A DNA stretch of 64,000 nt from Paludibacteraceae bacterium (GTDB lineage Bacteria > Bacteroidota > Bacteroidia > Bacteroidales > Paludibacteraceae). The notes under the pieces were generated by a model. The model searched no databases and was not told the origin of the DNA. It saw only the letters and a list, made by a program, of their open reading frames with translations. Below are positions 52,640-60,698 of the stretch, piece by piece; position 1 is the stretch's first letter; each line of letters starts with the position of its first letter. The DNA lies in contig JAFYSK010000063.1 of NCBI GenBank assembly GCA_017559385.1, forward strand, positions 1-64,000. Direction: 5' to 3'. The translations under genes and the position numbers were made by a program.

Positions 52640-53692
52640 TTATCGTAGATTGTTATCTACAGCGATGAGTACGATGTCGTTGAGAGTATTATACTGAGTA
52701 GCTTTGCTGGTAAATTGATTGTTCTTGCTTTTGACTAGAGGCATGCTGTACAGACCGTTGTTGGTCGCCCAATAGAGGCGATTTCTATAGGTATCTACGT
52801 GTAATGCTCCTGTTGCTGCGGAATCAATGAGTACGAGATTGCTACCATCGAAATTAGCTACCCATAGTCCTTCTGTAGTATGGATATACCATTTTTGTGC
52901 CATTGCGTCTAGTTGCATATGTAGGATAGTCATGCCAGCAAAGCCCGCTATATCTTCGTCTAACTGGCTAGCAGTAAACTGTTTACCATTGAAGTTGACT
53001 GTGGTGTCGTTGGTTGCGGCGAGTAGTGCATTGTCTTCTGCTAAACCGGGTCTTACCTCCTCAATACGGTCTTTGATCATGCGTTGACGAATAATACTAT
53101 TGTCGGCTCTTTGCATGATGATGGCAGGTGCTTGGGTCAAGTGAACAGTAAATGTTTTAGAGATGTGATGTTCTACGCCATTAAATGTCAATAGCAATTT
53201 AACGGATTCTTCAGTAGCAGGTGACTTGAAGTATACTTTAAGTTCTTTTCCTGTTGTAGTGGAGGATAATACTTCGCAGTTGTCAGAAACTGTCCATTCG
53301 TATGTCAAACTATGATTGAATGGGTTATACACATTGGCTTTGAATGTTACATCTTGGTAGTGCAGGATACTGTCCGTAGAACATACATAAGTAGGAACGG
53401 TATCATAGATTGTTATCTCCTTAGCACAAGTTTTGTATTTTGCGCTATCTACCATCAAAGTAACTACATATGTTCCAGGTTTTTTGTAGATATGGTTAGG
53501 GTTTTTAGATAGGTTGGTACTATTATCCCCAAAATTCCATAACCATGATTCACCTCCAGTACTTAGGTTGCTAAAAGAAACTATTTCTCCCGCACGTGGT
53601 TCTTTAGGTGAGTAACTGAAATCTACTTCTACAGGTTTGCATCCCGCGAACAATGCTGCGAGCATTGCTATTAATATAATACTTCTATTCAT
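52640..53692 (-). CDS. PKD-domain lipoprotein
   Basis: 350 residues with a lipoprotein signal (IILIAMLAALFAGC). The first PKD domain spans about 25-95 with the hallmark WLWNFGDNS. A second Ig/PKD-like unit follows to about 190 (YEWTVSDNC). The last 120 residues resemble beta-propeller/YWTD blades (GLWVANFDGSNLVLID, YRNRLYWATNNGLYSM). Predicted surface or periplasmic binding protein, function unknown. It is 13 nt after miaA and 22 nt before glycogen synthase. Confidence 0.75.
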   Translation of the reverse strand: MNRSIILIAMLAALFAGCKPVEVDFSYSPKEPRAGEIVSFSNLSTGGESWLWNFGDNSTNLSKNPNHIYKKPGTYVVTLMVDSAKYKTCAKEITIYDTVPTYVCSTDSILHYQDVTFKANVYNPFNHSLTYEWTVSDNCEVLSSTTTGKELKVYFKSPATEESVKLLLTFNGVEHHISKTFTVHLTQAPAIIMQRADNSIIRQRMIKDRIEEVRPGLAEDNALLAATNDTTVNFNGKQFTASQLDEDIAGFAGMTILHMQLDAMAQKWYIHTTEGLWVANFDGSNLVLIDSAATGALHVDTYRNRLYWATNNGLYSMPLVKSKNNQFTSKATQYNTLNDIVLIAVDNNLR

Positions 53693-53705
53693 AACTTCTC
53701 AAAAA

Positions 53706-54605
53706 CTATTTTTCTATCGTGTGGTTGGATCGTCTCCACCATGTCATTTGCCTTTTGGCATAGTGTCTGCTATTTTGTTGGATCATTTCGATGGCTTTGT
53801 CCAGAGTCCATTCGCCCCTGAAATATTTGAGCAACTCTTTGTAGCCTACGGTATTGATGCTGTTGGGTAGTGAAGGGTTGCTATCGGCTGAAGCAGACAA
53901 GTCCACCCCTAGTTTTTCGAAGGCTGCTTTTGCCTCTTGTACGAGTCCAGCCTCTATCATTTTGTGTACGCGCAGATTGATCCGCTGGTAGAGTTCCTCT
54001 CTTGGGCGCTCAATCATGATGTACTCAATGTCAAAAGGGTTATCTGATTCTCGATTTCCGAATCCCGATACACGGAACTCCGAGAATGTCTTTCCGCTGG
54101 CCAGGCATACTTCGATGCAGTGCATTAGACGTTGTGGGTTCTGCTGATCGACTTGTTGCCAGTATTGAGGATCAAGGCGTTGAACTTCTTGTTGGAGCCA
54201 TTCTAACCCCTTATCTTTATAGGCTTTGCGGACTTGTGTTCGTATTTGCTCAGGAACTTCAGGTATGTCGTCTAGCCCCTTGCATACTGCATCAATATAC
54301 ATCATGCTGCCTCCAACCATTATGACGTGGTCATGCTTGGTGAAGAGTTGTTGCAGTAGGGCTTTACAGTCGCGAGCGTATTGACCTGCACTGTAACTCT
54401 CATGTAGGTCCTTGATGCCGATGAAGTAGTGCTGAACTCGGCTGAGTTCTGCATGGGTAGGTGCGGCAGTGCCTATAGGTAGATCGCGATAGATTTGTCT
54501 GGAATCAGCACTGACGATGGGGCATCCCCATTGTTCAGCCAATTCAAGACTTTTATCTGTTTTGCCTACTCCAGTAGGGCCTAGTATGACAGTGAGTGTG
54601 GGCAT
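53706..54605 (-). CDS. miaA: tRNA dimethylallyltransferase
   Basis: 299 residues. Adds a dimethylallyl group to A37 of tRNAs reading U-starting codons. P-loop GPTGVGKTDKSLELA, the family's SADSRQIYRDLPIGTAAPT with the catalytic Asp, MVGGSMMYIDAVCKGLDDIP, RLMHCIEVCLASGK and ERPREELYQRIN. A short run (RVSGFGNRESDNPF) before the last motif may include phrase DNA. Its ATG overlaps the stop of the gene before it (TAATG). Confidence 0.94.
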   Translation of the reverse strand: MPTLTVILGPTGVGKTDKSLELAEQWGCPIVSADSRQIYRDLPIGTAAPTHAELSRVQHYFIGIKDLHESYSAGQYARDCKALLQQLFTKHDHVIMVGGSMMYIDAVCKGLDDIPEVPEQIRTQVRKAYKDKGLEWLQQEVQRLDPQYWQQVDQQNPQRLMHCIEVCLASGKTFSEFRVSGFGNRESDNPFDIEYIMIERPREELYQRINLRVHKMIEAGLVQEAKAAFEKLGVDLSASADSNPSLPNSINTVGYKELLKYFRGEWTLDKAIEMIQQNSRHYAKRQMTWWRRSNHTIEK

Positions 54606-55150
54606 TAGAACATTGATCCATCATCCCAACTCAGATCCTGAAATCCGTCGGCATCCAAATCGTTGATGTCAAATTCGCTTTGGCTAAACATGTCGTCGTC
54701 CTCCCATGCGCTATCTTTAGCGCGAGCGGCCTCAGCAGCCTCTTCGGTCTGTAGTTGTTTAGGTGCTTCGCCACGAGTCTCCACGCAATCTACACCATAC
54801 ATAACGCCTGGTAAAATTTCGGTGAGGCTACCAAAGAAATAGCGTTCGTACATAGGGTCAAAGACATAGATCATGCGTTGTCCTCTGTCTTCAAGCAATT
54901 CGCTTAGGCGGGTGGACTCCATGATCATATTGTCATATTCGAAGTTGCTACCCATTTCAATGAGAGTAACTTCTTGCTCTTTCTCCCAATGATCGTTGCA
55001 CATGATGAACGAAGTCATTTGATCATCAGGGTAGTTGACACTTTTAAGGATAGCATTGTGTAATTCTAGGAAAGTGGCATCGCTATCCGCTTCAAAAACG
55101 AGACGAAAATCGTCTACTTCTTCGCAAGAAAATGTAATCTTGTATATCAT
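54605..55150 (-). CDS. pRiA4b ORF-3-like protein
   Basis: 181 residues. Residues 1-120 match the plasmid pRiA4b ORF-3 (PF07929) pattern: an IYKITF start, ATFLELHNAILKSV, SFIMCNDHW, LSELLEDRGQRMIYVFDPM. The C-terminal third is very acidic and Asp/Glu/Ala rich (DDDMFSQSEFDINDLDAD). Function unknown. First gene of the operon that carries miaA and glycogen synthase, behind a good promoter, with a 1-nt overlap to miaA. Confidence 0.8.
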   Translation of the reverse strand: MIYKITFSCEEVDDFRLVFEADSDATFLELHNAILKSVNYPDDQMTSFIMCNDHWEKEQEVTLIEMGSNFEYDNMIMESTRLSELLEDRGQRMIYVFDPMYERYFFGSLTEILPGVMYGVDCVETRGEAPKQLQTEEAAEAARAKDSAWEDDDMFSQSEFDINDLDADGFQDLSWDDGSMF

Positions 55151-55221
55151 AATTGTTAATTAGGTTGTTTTCTGTAATTATGTATGTTATATTTTTTGAC
55201 ACATTACGCGCAAAATCGCTG

Positions 55222-55252
55222 CAAAAGTACAACTTTTTTCGCAAATATGCAA
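55222..55252 (-). promoter_or_regulatory. promoter for the pRiA4b-miaA-lipoprotein-glycogen synthase operon
   Basis: Minus-strand TTG at 55252-55250, 20 nt, TACTTTTG at 55229-55222, followed by CAG. Confidence 0.7.
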
Positions 55253-55300
55253 CTAATTTGCGCATTATTTTGAAAATAATGCATATTGAAAATAAAAGGC

Positions 55301-55331
55301 TTGTGCAATCCATTTTTTTTTAGTAATTTTG
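55301..55331 (+). promoter_or_regulatory. promoter for the nucleosidase gene
   Basis: TTG 55301-55303, 20 nt, TAATTTTG 55324-55331. The ATG is 24 nt later. Confidence 0.7.
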
Positions 55332-55355
55332 CCGAATAATTGATGTAGATATTGT

Positions 55356-55895
55356 ATGAATAATCATTTTATTGTGATCGCCGAGGCGGGCGATTTTATA
55401 GGCGAGCAAAAGTTGATAGCTCAGCATTTGAATGGTCAGATGGTGGGTGATGAGTGGCATATGGCGGATGGAACGGTGTGGGAAATTATAGTGACCGGAG
55501 TAGGTGCAATTAATGTGATGCAAACGCTTCGTAATCTTCCTCGTAATGCCCAGATAATCAATATAGGATACGCAGGAAGTGCTAATTATGAGATAGGTTC
55601 TGTGGTGTGTGTGGAGGAGGCTAGATTGAATCATCCATGTGTGAGCTATCCAGAGCCGGAATTGAAGCTCAAACCCGTGTCTTCTGAGTGGTTGAAGGCT
55701 CCATGTGATAGTATGGTATCGGTGTGCTATAGTAATACTGATTTTGTGCTTCAGTCGGACTATAAGGATTGTGTCTTTGACATGGAGCTGGCCTATATCG
55801 CCGCTATGGGATTTGAGAATCTTGTAGCGCTCAAGATCGTGAGTGATAACTTGAGTCTTCACGCTTATCGTGAGGTAGCGGCTGGAGTAGAGTAA
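55356..55895 (+). CDS. nucleoside phosphorylase / MTA-SAH nucleosidase-like protein
   Basis: 179 residues, shorter than MtnN (about 230). The PNP/UDP-phosphorylase fold is indicated by VTGVGAINVMQTL, INIGYAGSANYEIG, DMELAYIAAMGFE (purine/ribose-contact Met-Glu) and LKIVSDNLS with the catalytic Asp. It probably cleaves an N-glycosidic bond of methylthioadenosine, S-adenosylhomocysteine or a related purine nucleoside. Monocistronic. Confidence 0.78.
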   Translation: MNNHFIVIAEAGDFIGEQKLIAQHLNGQMVGDEWHMADGTVWEIIVTGVGAINVMQTLRNLPRNAQIINIGYAGSANYEIGSVVCVEEARLNHPCVSYPEPELKLKPVSSEWLKAPCDSMVSVCYSNTDFVLQSDYKDCVFDMELAYIAAMGFENLVALKIVSDNLSLHAYREVAAGVE

Positions 55896-55981
55896 GGAGT
55901 CATGAGAATCCCTGAGTAAGGGGGATGAGATAGCATACATGCGCGGTTTTTGCTGAAAAAAGAGAACTTTTTCGTCAAAAA

Positions 55982-56013
55982 TTTGCGTATGTGCTTTTTT
56001 TGTTGTACCTTTG
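55982..56013 (+). promoter_or_regulatory. promoter for secDF
   Basis: TTTG 55982-55985, 20 nt, TACCTTTG 56006-56013. Leader about 100 nt. Confidence 0.75.
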
Positions 56014-56114
56014 CACGCTATTTTCGTGTATTGCACCCGCAGTGCGCATACGCGAGACGGCGAGAATAGTGTTAGAGAAAACTAATATTAACAAAATAAT
56101 TAAACAAAAACATT

Positions 56115-59100
56115 ATGCAAAACAAAGGACTAGTTATCACGTTGGCAGTCTGCTTGGCTTTGGTGAGCTCGTTCTACTTGTCATTTTCATTTGTGACAAA
56201 GTATCACGACAACAAGGCAGTAGAGTATGCTCAAGGTGATATTGCGATGCAGCAACAGTATTTGGACTCTATCGCAAGTGAAAAAGTGTGGTTCGGCTAC
56301 ACATTGAAAGAGTGCCGTGAGAAAGAGATTAACCTTGGTCTTGACCTCAAGGGTGGTATGAACGTGACCATGGAAGTGTCAGTAAAAGACATTTTGAATG
56401 TATTGAGTGGTCATAGCAATGCTGAGATTTATACCAAGGCAATTGCTGAGGCTGACAAGAAACAAAAAGCTTCAGGCGATGATTACTTGACATTGTTCTT
56501 CGAGTCATTTGAGCAGATCGATAAGAATGCAAAGTTGGCATCTATTTTTTCTACCGCAGAATTGAAGGGAAAAGTTGCTCTTGATGCATCAAACGAGGAT
56601 GTGAAGAAGGTGATTCGCGAGGAGGTTGAGGGTGCTATTGACAACTCATTCAATGTGCTTCGTACTCGTATTGACCGCTTTGGTGTGGTACAACCAAACA
56701 TTCAAAAGTTGGCTCAAACTGGACGCATCTTGATTGAATTGCCAGGTATCAAAGAGCCTGAGCGTGTTCGTAAATTGCTTCAAGGTTCTGCTAACCTAGA
56801 GTTCTGGGAGACTTATGAAGTGTCAGAATTGATGAATCAATTGACACAAATCAACAGTAAGTTGGCTGAGGCAAACGCTAGTACTGAGGCTGCTCAAGAA
56901 ACTACCCAAGAGACTGTAGCAGAGGAGACCACCGAAACTGTAAATGAGTTCGACTCATTGGTAGCAGAGGTAGATAGCGCTACAAAGGCTCAAGAGGATC
57001 AAGCAGCTGCTATAGAGGAGTATAAGAAGACTAATCCATTGTTCTATGCGTTGAATTTCAACGGACAAGTACAAGGTCCAATCGTAGGTACTGTACACTA
57101 TACAGATACAGCTAAGGTGATGGAGATGTTTAACTCACCAGCTGCAAAGGAGATCTTGCCACGCGAGTTGAAATTGGTTTGGACTGTTAAGGCTATTGAT
57201 AAAGCTGAGTCTCTCTACCAACTAATCGCATTGAAGTCTATCAATGGTCGCCCATCTCTCGAGGGTGAGGTAATTACCAATGCTCGTGCAGACTTTGGTC
57301 AAACATCTGCGTATGCAAATGTATCTATGACTATGAACAACGAGGGTGCACGCAAATGGCAACGCATCACACGCGATAACATTGGTAAATCTATCGCTAT
57401 TGTGTTGGACGGTTATGCATACAGTTTCCCAACTGTACAAAACGAGATTGCAGGTGGTAGTTCACAAATCACTGGTAACTTTACCGTAGAAGAGGCTAAG
57501 GACTTGGCTAATACATTGAACTCAGGTAAGATGCCAGCTCCTGCACATATCATTCAAGAGGACGTAGTAGGTCCATCATTGGGTCAAGAGGCTATTCATG
57601 ATGGTCTTTGGAGTTTCGCAATTGGTTTTATTTTGATTCTCCTTTACATGATTATCTACTATGGTTTGATTCCAGGTTTGATTGCTGACTTCGCATTGCT
57701 TTGCAACGTATTCCTACTTGTAGGTGTTCTCTCTTCATTCTCAGCAGTGTTGACCTTGCCTGGTATTGCCGGTATCGTGTTGACCATGGGTATGGCTGTG
57801 GACGCTAACGTGCTTATCTATGAGCGTATCCGTGAGGAGCGTCGTGCAGGAAAGAGCTTGCGCAAAGCTATTGAAGATGGTTTCGGAAACGCTATCTCTG
57901 CAATTATTGACTCTAACGTAACATCATTCTTGACAGGTGCTATCTTGGCGATCTTCGGTACAGGTCCAATCAAGGGCTTCGCCGTGACTTATATGATCGG
58001 TATCGTATCTTCATTCTTGACAGCTGTGTTTATTTGCCGTCTCTTGCTTGAGGCTTATGCAAAGAAAGAAGATGCTAAGGAGCTTAACTTTACCACTAAG
58101 TTGATGCAAAACTTCTTGCAAAACACCAAGGCAAACTTTATTGGTGCTCGCAAGGTGACTTATATCATTTCTGGTGTATTGTTGGTGGTTTCTATCCTTG
58201 GTGTTACTCCACAAGTGATGGGTAAATTGAACTTGGGTATTGACTTCTCTGGTGGTCGCAACTATATCGTTCGTTTTGCTCAACCTGTTAACACAGAGGA
58301 AGTGAATGCTAATTTGGACAACGTGTTTATGGCTGCTAAAACTGCTAATGCAGATGAAGAGTCATTCTCACTCAATGTTATTACTATTGGTGATAACAAC
58401 CAAGTTCGTATCTCTACTAACTACCTGATTAATGATGATTCTGATAACGTGGATGAGATCATCGAGGCATTGCTATATGAAGGTTGCAAGCCATTCTTGG
58501 CAGAGGGTGTTACTTTGGATGAGTTCAAGTCTACTGAGATTAATCCAGAGATAGGTATCATGCAATCTCAAAAGGTAGGTCCTGCTGTGGCTGACGATAT
58601 CACCCAATCCGCTATTTGGGCAGTGTTGGCAGCATTGGTTGCAATCTTCTTATATGTATTACTCCGTTTCCGTAACTTTGCATTCTCTGTTGGTGCGTTG
58701 ACCGGTTTGGCACACAATACATTGATTGTATTGGGTGCTTATGCACTTCTTTGGAAGGTGATGCCATTCTCAATGGAGATTGACCAATCATTTATTGCGG
58801 CTATTTTGACTGTAATTGGTTACTCTATCAACGATACAGTGGTTGTATTTGATCGCGTGCGCGAATATAAAGGTCTATATCCAAAACGTGCGCTCAAGCA
58901 AAATATGAACGATGCGTTGAATCACACATTGAGTCGTACATTCTCAACCTCTATGTCAACTCTCGTAGTGTTGATCGCTATCTTCTGCTTTGGTGGTGAG
59001 ACAATCCGCGGATTCGTGTTCGCATTGCTCATTGGTGTTGTAGTAGGTACTTACTCTTCACTTTGTGTTGCAAGCCCATTGGCATATGATATCCAAGAGG

Positions 59101-59144
59101 CTATGGTACGTCGCAAAGAGAAGAAAGCTGCTGCCGGTAAATAA
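56115..59144 (+). CDS. secDF: SecDF fusion protein (protein translocase accessory subunits)
   Basis: 1009 residues combining SecD (about 1-640) and SecF (about 660-1009). It uses the proton gradient to pull exported proteins from SecYEG. First membrane segment at about 5-27, then a large periplasmic domain with LGLDLKGGMNVTMEV; an acidic Gln/Thr-rich insert lies at about 245-300. SecD membrane core GMAVDANVLIYERIREE; SecF half starts LNLGIDFSGGRNYIVRF and carries GYSINDTVVVFDRVREY. The fused form is usual in Bacteroidota. Confidence 0.95.
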   Translation: MQNKGLVITLAVCLALVSSFYLSFSFVTKYHDNKAVEYAQGDIAMQQQYLDSIASEKVWFGYTLKECREKEINLGLDLKGGMNVTMEVSVKDILNVLSGHSNAEIYTKAIAEADKKQKASGDDYLTLFFESFEQIDKNAKLASIFSTAELKGKVALDASNEDVKKVIREEVEGAIDNSFNVLRTRIDRFGVVQPNIQKLAQTGRILIELPGIKEPERVRKLLQGSANLEFWETYEVSELMNQLTQINSKLAEANASTEAAQETTQETVAEETTETVNEFDSLVAEVDSATKAQEDQAAAIEEYKKTNPLFYALNFNGQVQGPIVGTVHYTDTAKVMEMFNSPAAKEILPRELKLVWTVKAIDKAESLYQLIALKSINGRPSLEGEVITNARADFGQTSAYANVSMTMNNEGARKWQRITRDNIGKSIAIVLDGYAYSFPTVQNEIAGGSSQITGNFTVEEAKDLANTLNSGKMPAPAHIIQEDVVGPSLGQEAIHDGLWSFAIGFILILLYMIIYYGLIPGLIADFALLCNVFLLVGVLSSFSAVLTLPGIAGIVLTMGMAVDANVLIYERIREERRAGKSLRKAIEDGFGNAISAIIDSNVTSFLTGAILAIFGTGPIKGFAVTYMIGIVSSFLTAVFICRLLLEAYAKKEDAKELNFTTKLMQNFLQNTKANFIGARKVTYIISGVLLVVSILGVTPQVMGKLNLGIDFSGGRNYIVRFAQPVNTEEVNANLDNVFMAAKTANADEESFSLNVITIGDNNQVRISTNYLINDDSDNVDEIIEALLYEGCKPFLAEGVTLDEFKSTEINPEIGIMQSQKVGPAVADDITQSAIWAVLAALVAIFLYVLLRFRNFAFSVGALTGLAHNTLIVLGAYALLWKVMPFSMEIDQSFIAAILTVIGYSINDTVVVFDRVREYKGLYPKRALKQNMNDALNHTLSRTFSTSMSTLVVLIAIFCFGGETIRGFVFALLIGVVVGTYSSLCVASPLAYDIQEAMVRRKEKKAAAGK

Positions 59145-59163
59145 TCGCTAGCATATATGCAAT

Positions 59164-59198
59164 AAAAAACAACAGGCCATATGGTCTGTTGTTTTTTT
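59164..59198 (+). terminator. intrinsic terminator after secDF
   Basis: ACAACAGGCC-ATAT-GGTCTGTTGT (10 pairs, one G-T) followed by six Ts and preceded by As. Confidence 0.9.
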
Positions 59199-59236
59199 GT
59201 GCTAGTAGAACTAGTTGTGCTAGTTAATCTAGTACT

Positions 59237-59260
59237 CGGAACAGGTCTTGTGACCCCGCT
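59237..59260. repeat. 24-bp copy of the tRNA-Arg 3' end and its downstream flank
   Basis: Bases 59237-59260 are identical to 59291-59314, which cover the last 10 nt of the tRNA-Arg gene and 14 nt beyond it. Between them TGACCTTGTTCC forms an inverted partner to GGAACAGGTC. It may be a remnant of a duplicated tRNA or an attachment-site-like repeat. Confidence 0.65.
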
Positions 59261-59304
59261 ATATCGTGGTGACCTTGTTCCTCCTATACCCGGAACAGGT
59301 CTTG

Positions 59305-59378
59305 TGACCCCGCTGGGATTCAAACCCAGGACCTTCAGAACCGGAATCTGACGCTCTATTCGGCTAAGCTACAGGGCC
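59305..59378 (-). tRNA. tRNA-Arg (anticodon CCG)
   Basis: 74 nt on the minus strand. Acceptor GGCCCTG pairs with CGGGGTC (two G-T wobbles), discriminator A, and CCA is not encoded. The anticodon stem TCAGA/TCTGA closes loop TTCCGGT, giving anticodon CCG, which reads CGG. T-arm CTGGG/CCCAG with loop TTTGAAT; D-arm GCTTAGCCGAATAGAGC. Confidence 0.93.
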
Positions 59379-59385
59379 TTCGTCG

Positions 59386-59533
59386 GAATGCGCTTGCGCA
59401 ATGACTGCCGCTAGGCGGCATTGGGCGACCGCGATTCCTCCTCTTAAATCGAACTAAATCAACTTAGTTCGATTTATATTGTGTATTTTCTTGTTTTTTG
59501 AATGCGCTTGCGCAATGACTGCCGCTAGGCGGC
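59386..59533. repeat. two identical 34-bp repeats (59386-59419 and 59500-59533)
   Basis: Each copy holds a TGCGC-TT-GCGCA palindrome and the mini-hairpin GCCGC-TAG-GCGGC. The first begins just upstream of the tRNA-Arg gene (minus sense); the second ends 6 nt beyond the stop codon of the zinc-peptidase gene. Confidence 0.8.
59446..59475. terminator. 12-bp hairpin between zinc peptidase and tRNA-Arg
   Basis: AAATCGAACTAA pairs perfectly with TTAGTTCGATTT around ATCAAC. The run of As on the plus strand gives a short T end on the minus strand, so it can end the acetyltransferase-Fur-peptidase transcript. The T-tract is short. Confidence 0.55.
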
Positions 59534-59539
59534 TCAATG

Positions 59540-60217
59540 TCAATTGCGGCGACCGCCCATAAAAATTGATATGTAGTATATCAAGGTACCTAAGGATGCT
59601 AATGCTGCAACTACATAGGTGTATGCTGCGCTGCGTAATGCAGTGGCCGCCATTGGTGTCGTTTCGTAGGTTGTTATACTTGCTTGTTCGAGCCATTGAA
59701 TGGCACGGGTGCTGGCATTGATTTCAACGGGCAGTGTGATAAATGAAAATAATGTGGTGGTAGCATATAAGATAATGCCTACTAATAATAGGTTAGGGAA
59801 GGTGTTAAATAGTATAAGACCTCCTAGCAAAATCCATGTCATCCAACGAGAAGCAAAACTAACAACGGGCACTAGGGCTGTGCGCATTTGTAGAGGTGCA
59901 TACTCGTGGGCGTGTTGCAAGGCATGTCCGCACTCATGCGCGGCAACGGCAGCAGCTGCCACGGAGTTAGAACTATAAACCGATTGTGATAGGTTCACCG
60001 TTTTTGTACGTGGATCGTAGTGATCTGTTAAGTGACCCGGAGTAGATACCACTTTGACGTCATAAATGCCGTTGTCGCGTAGCATCTTCTCGGCTACGTC
60101 GCGTCCAGTTAGTGGCAAGTAAACCTTGCTAAATTTTTTAAAACGCTGTTCCATAAGTGCGCTGACTAGCCAGCTTGCCAGTGCAACACCAATAAATAAT
60201 ATCCAATAAGTGTTCAT
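59540..60217 (-). CDS. membrane zinc metallopeptidase, YugP family
   Basis: 225 residues. A first membrane helix (YWILFIGVALASWLVSAL) precedes a soluble region with GRDVAEKMLRDNGI and LTDHYDPRTKTVNLS, then the zinc site AAHECGHALQHA (HExxH). Two or three further membrane segments follow (WILLGGLILFNTF, ILYATTTLFSF, YVVAALASLGTLIYYISIF). Members of PF04298 are neutral zinc peptidases of unknown substrate. Last of three tightly packed minus-strand genes. Confidence 0.88.
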   Translation of the reverse strand: MNTYWILFIGVALASWLVSALMEQRFKKFSKVYLPLTGRDVAEKMLRDNGIYDVKVVSTPGHLTDHYDPRTKTVNLSQSVYSSNSVAAAAVAAHECGHALQHAHEYAPLQMRTALVPVVSFASRWMTWILLGGLILFNTFPNLLLVGIILYATTTLFSFITLPVEINASTRAIQWLEQASITTYETTPMAATALRSAAYTYVVAALASLGTLIYYISIFMGGRRN

Positions 60218-60224
60218 ATTAAAG

Positions 60225-60695
60225 TTAGTTTATTTTAGTGATTTGTTTTCTTCTACACACTTTGCAGTGTCCATAAATATATAAGGAGTATCTGTCTTGA
60301 ACGAAGTTGGTGAAGTTTTTGTCGTCTAGCATTCGTTGGATGGTAGAGTCTTTAACTTCGCTGATTCGTCCACATTTTTGACATATGATTTTTACGGATG
60401 AGTGGCGTAAAAATACAATTTCATACTGTGTGGCGCGTTTGCCAAAATCCTTTTCAAGTCGATGCACGATTCCAGCCTCCTCCATTATGGAGAGGGTATT
60501 GTAGACGGTAGCTCTGCTGATGGTGATACCTGTAAGTGCGTATCTGAGGTCGTCTACTGAAAATCGTTGAAGCGTACAAACAGCAGATAAAATGGTCATG
60601 CGTTCAGCTGTGTGCCTTAATTGATGAGTTTCGATATAGGCACAAAGTCGTTGGTAAGCTTCTCTGTAAATATCGTCTTGCTTCTTGTGTGGCAT
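60225..60695 (-). CDS. Fur-family metalloregulator
   Basis: 156 residues. Winged-helix part: LRHTAERMTILSAV and ISRATVYNTLSIMEEAGIV. Dimer/metal part with two CxxC pairs, CQKCGRISEV and CKVCRR, typical of the structural zinc site in Fur, Zur and PerR. Which metal it senses cannot be read from the sequence. It lies 3 nt after the acetyltransferase gene and 7 nt before the zinc-peptidase gene, so its operon neighbours are possible targets. Confidence 0.88.
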   Translation of the reverse strand: MPHKKQDDIYREAYQRLCAYIETHQLRHTAERMTILSAVCTLQRFSVDDLRYALTGITISRATVYNTLSIMEEAGIVHRLEKDFGKRATQYEIVFLRHSSVKIICQKCGRISEVKDSTIQRMLDDKNFTNFVQDRYSLYIYGHCKVCRRKQITKIN

Positions 60696-60698
60696 ATG

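Noticed and set aside
55320-56036. 238-codon minus-strand frame opposite the nucleosidase gene
   Set aside because: It is antisense to a gene with clear family motifs, runs through its promoter, and has shadow-like composition (His, Thr, Ile rich).
59237-59314. Integrative element attached at tRNA-Arg
   Set aside because: The repeats are only 54 bp apart and enclose no genes; no integrase is seen. At most a scar.
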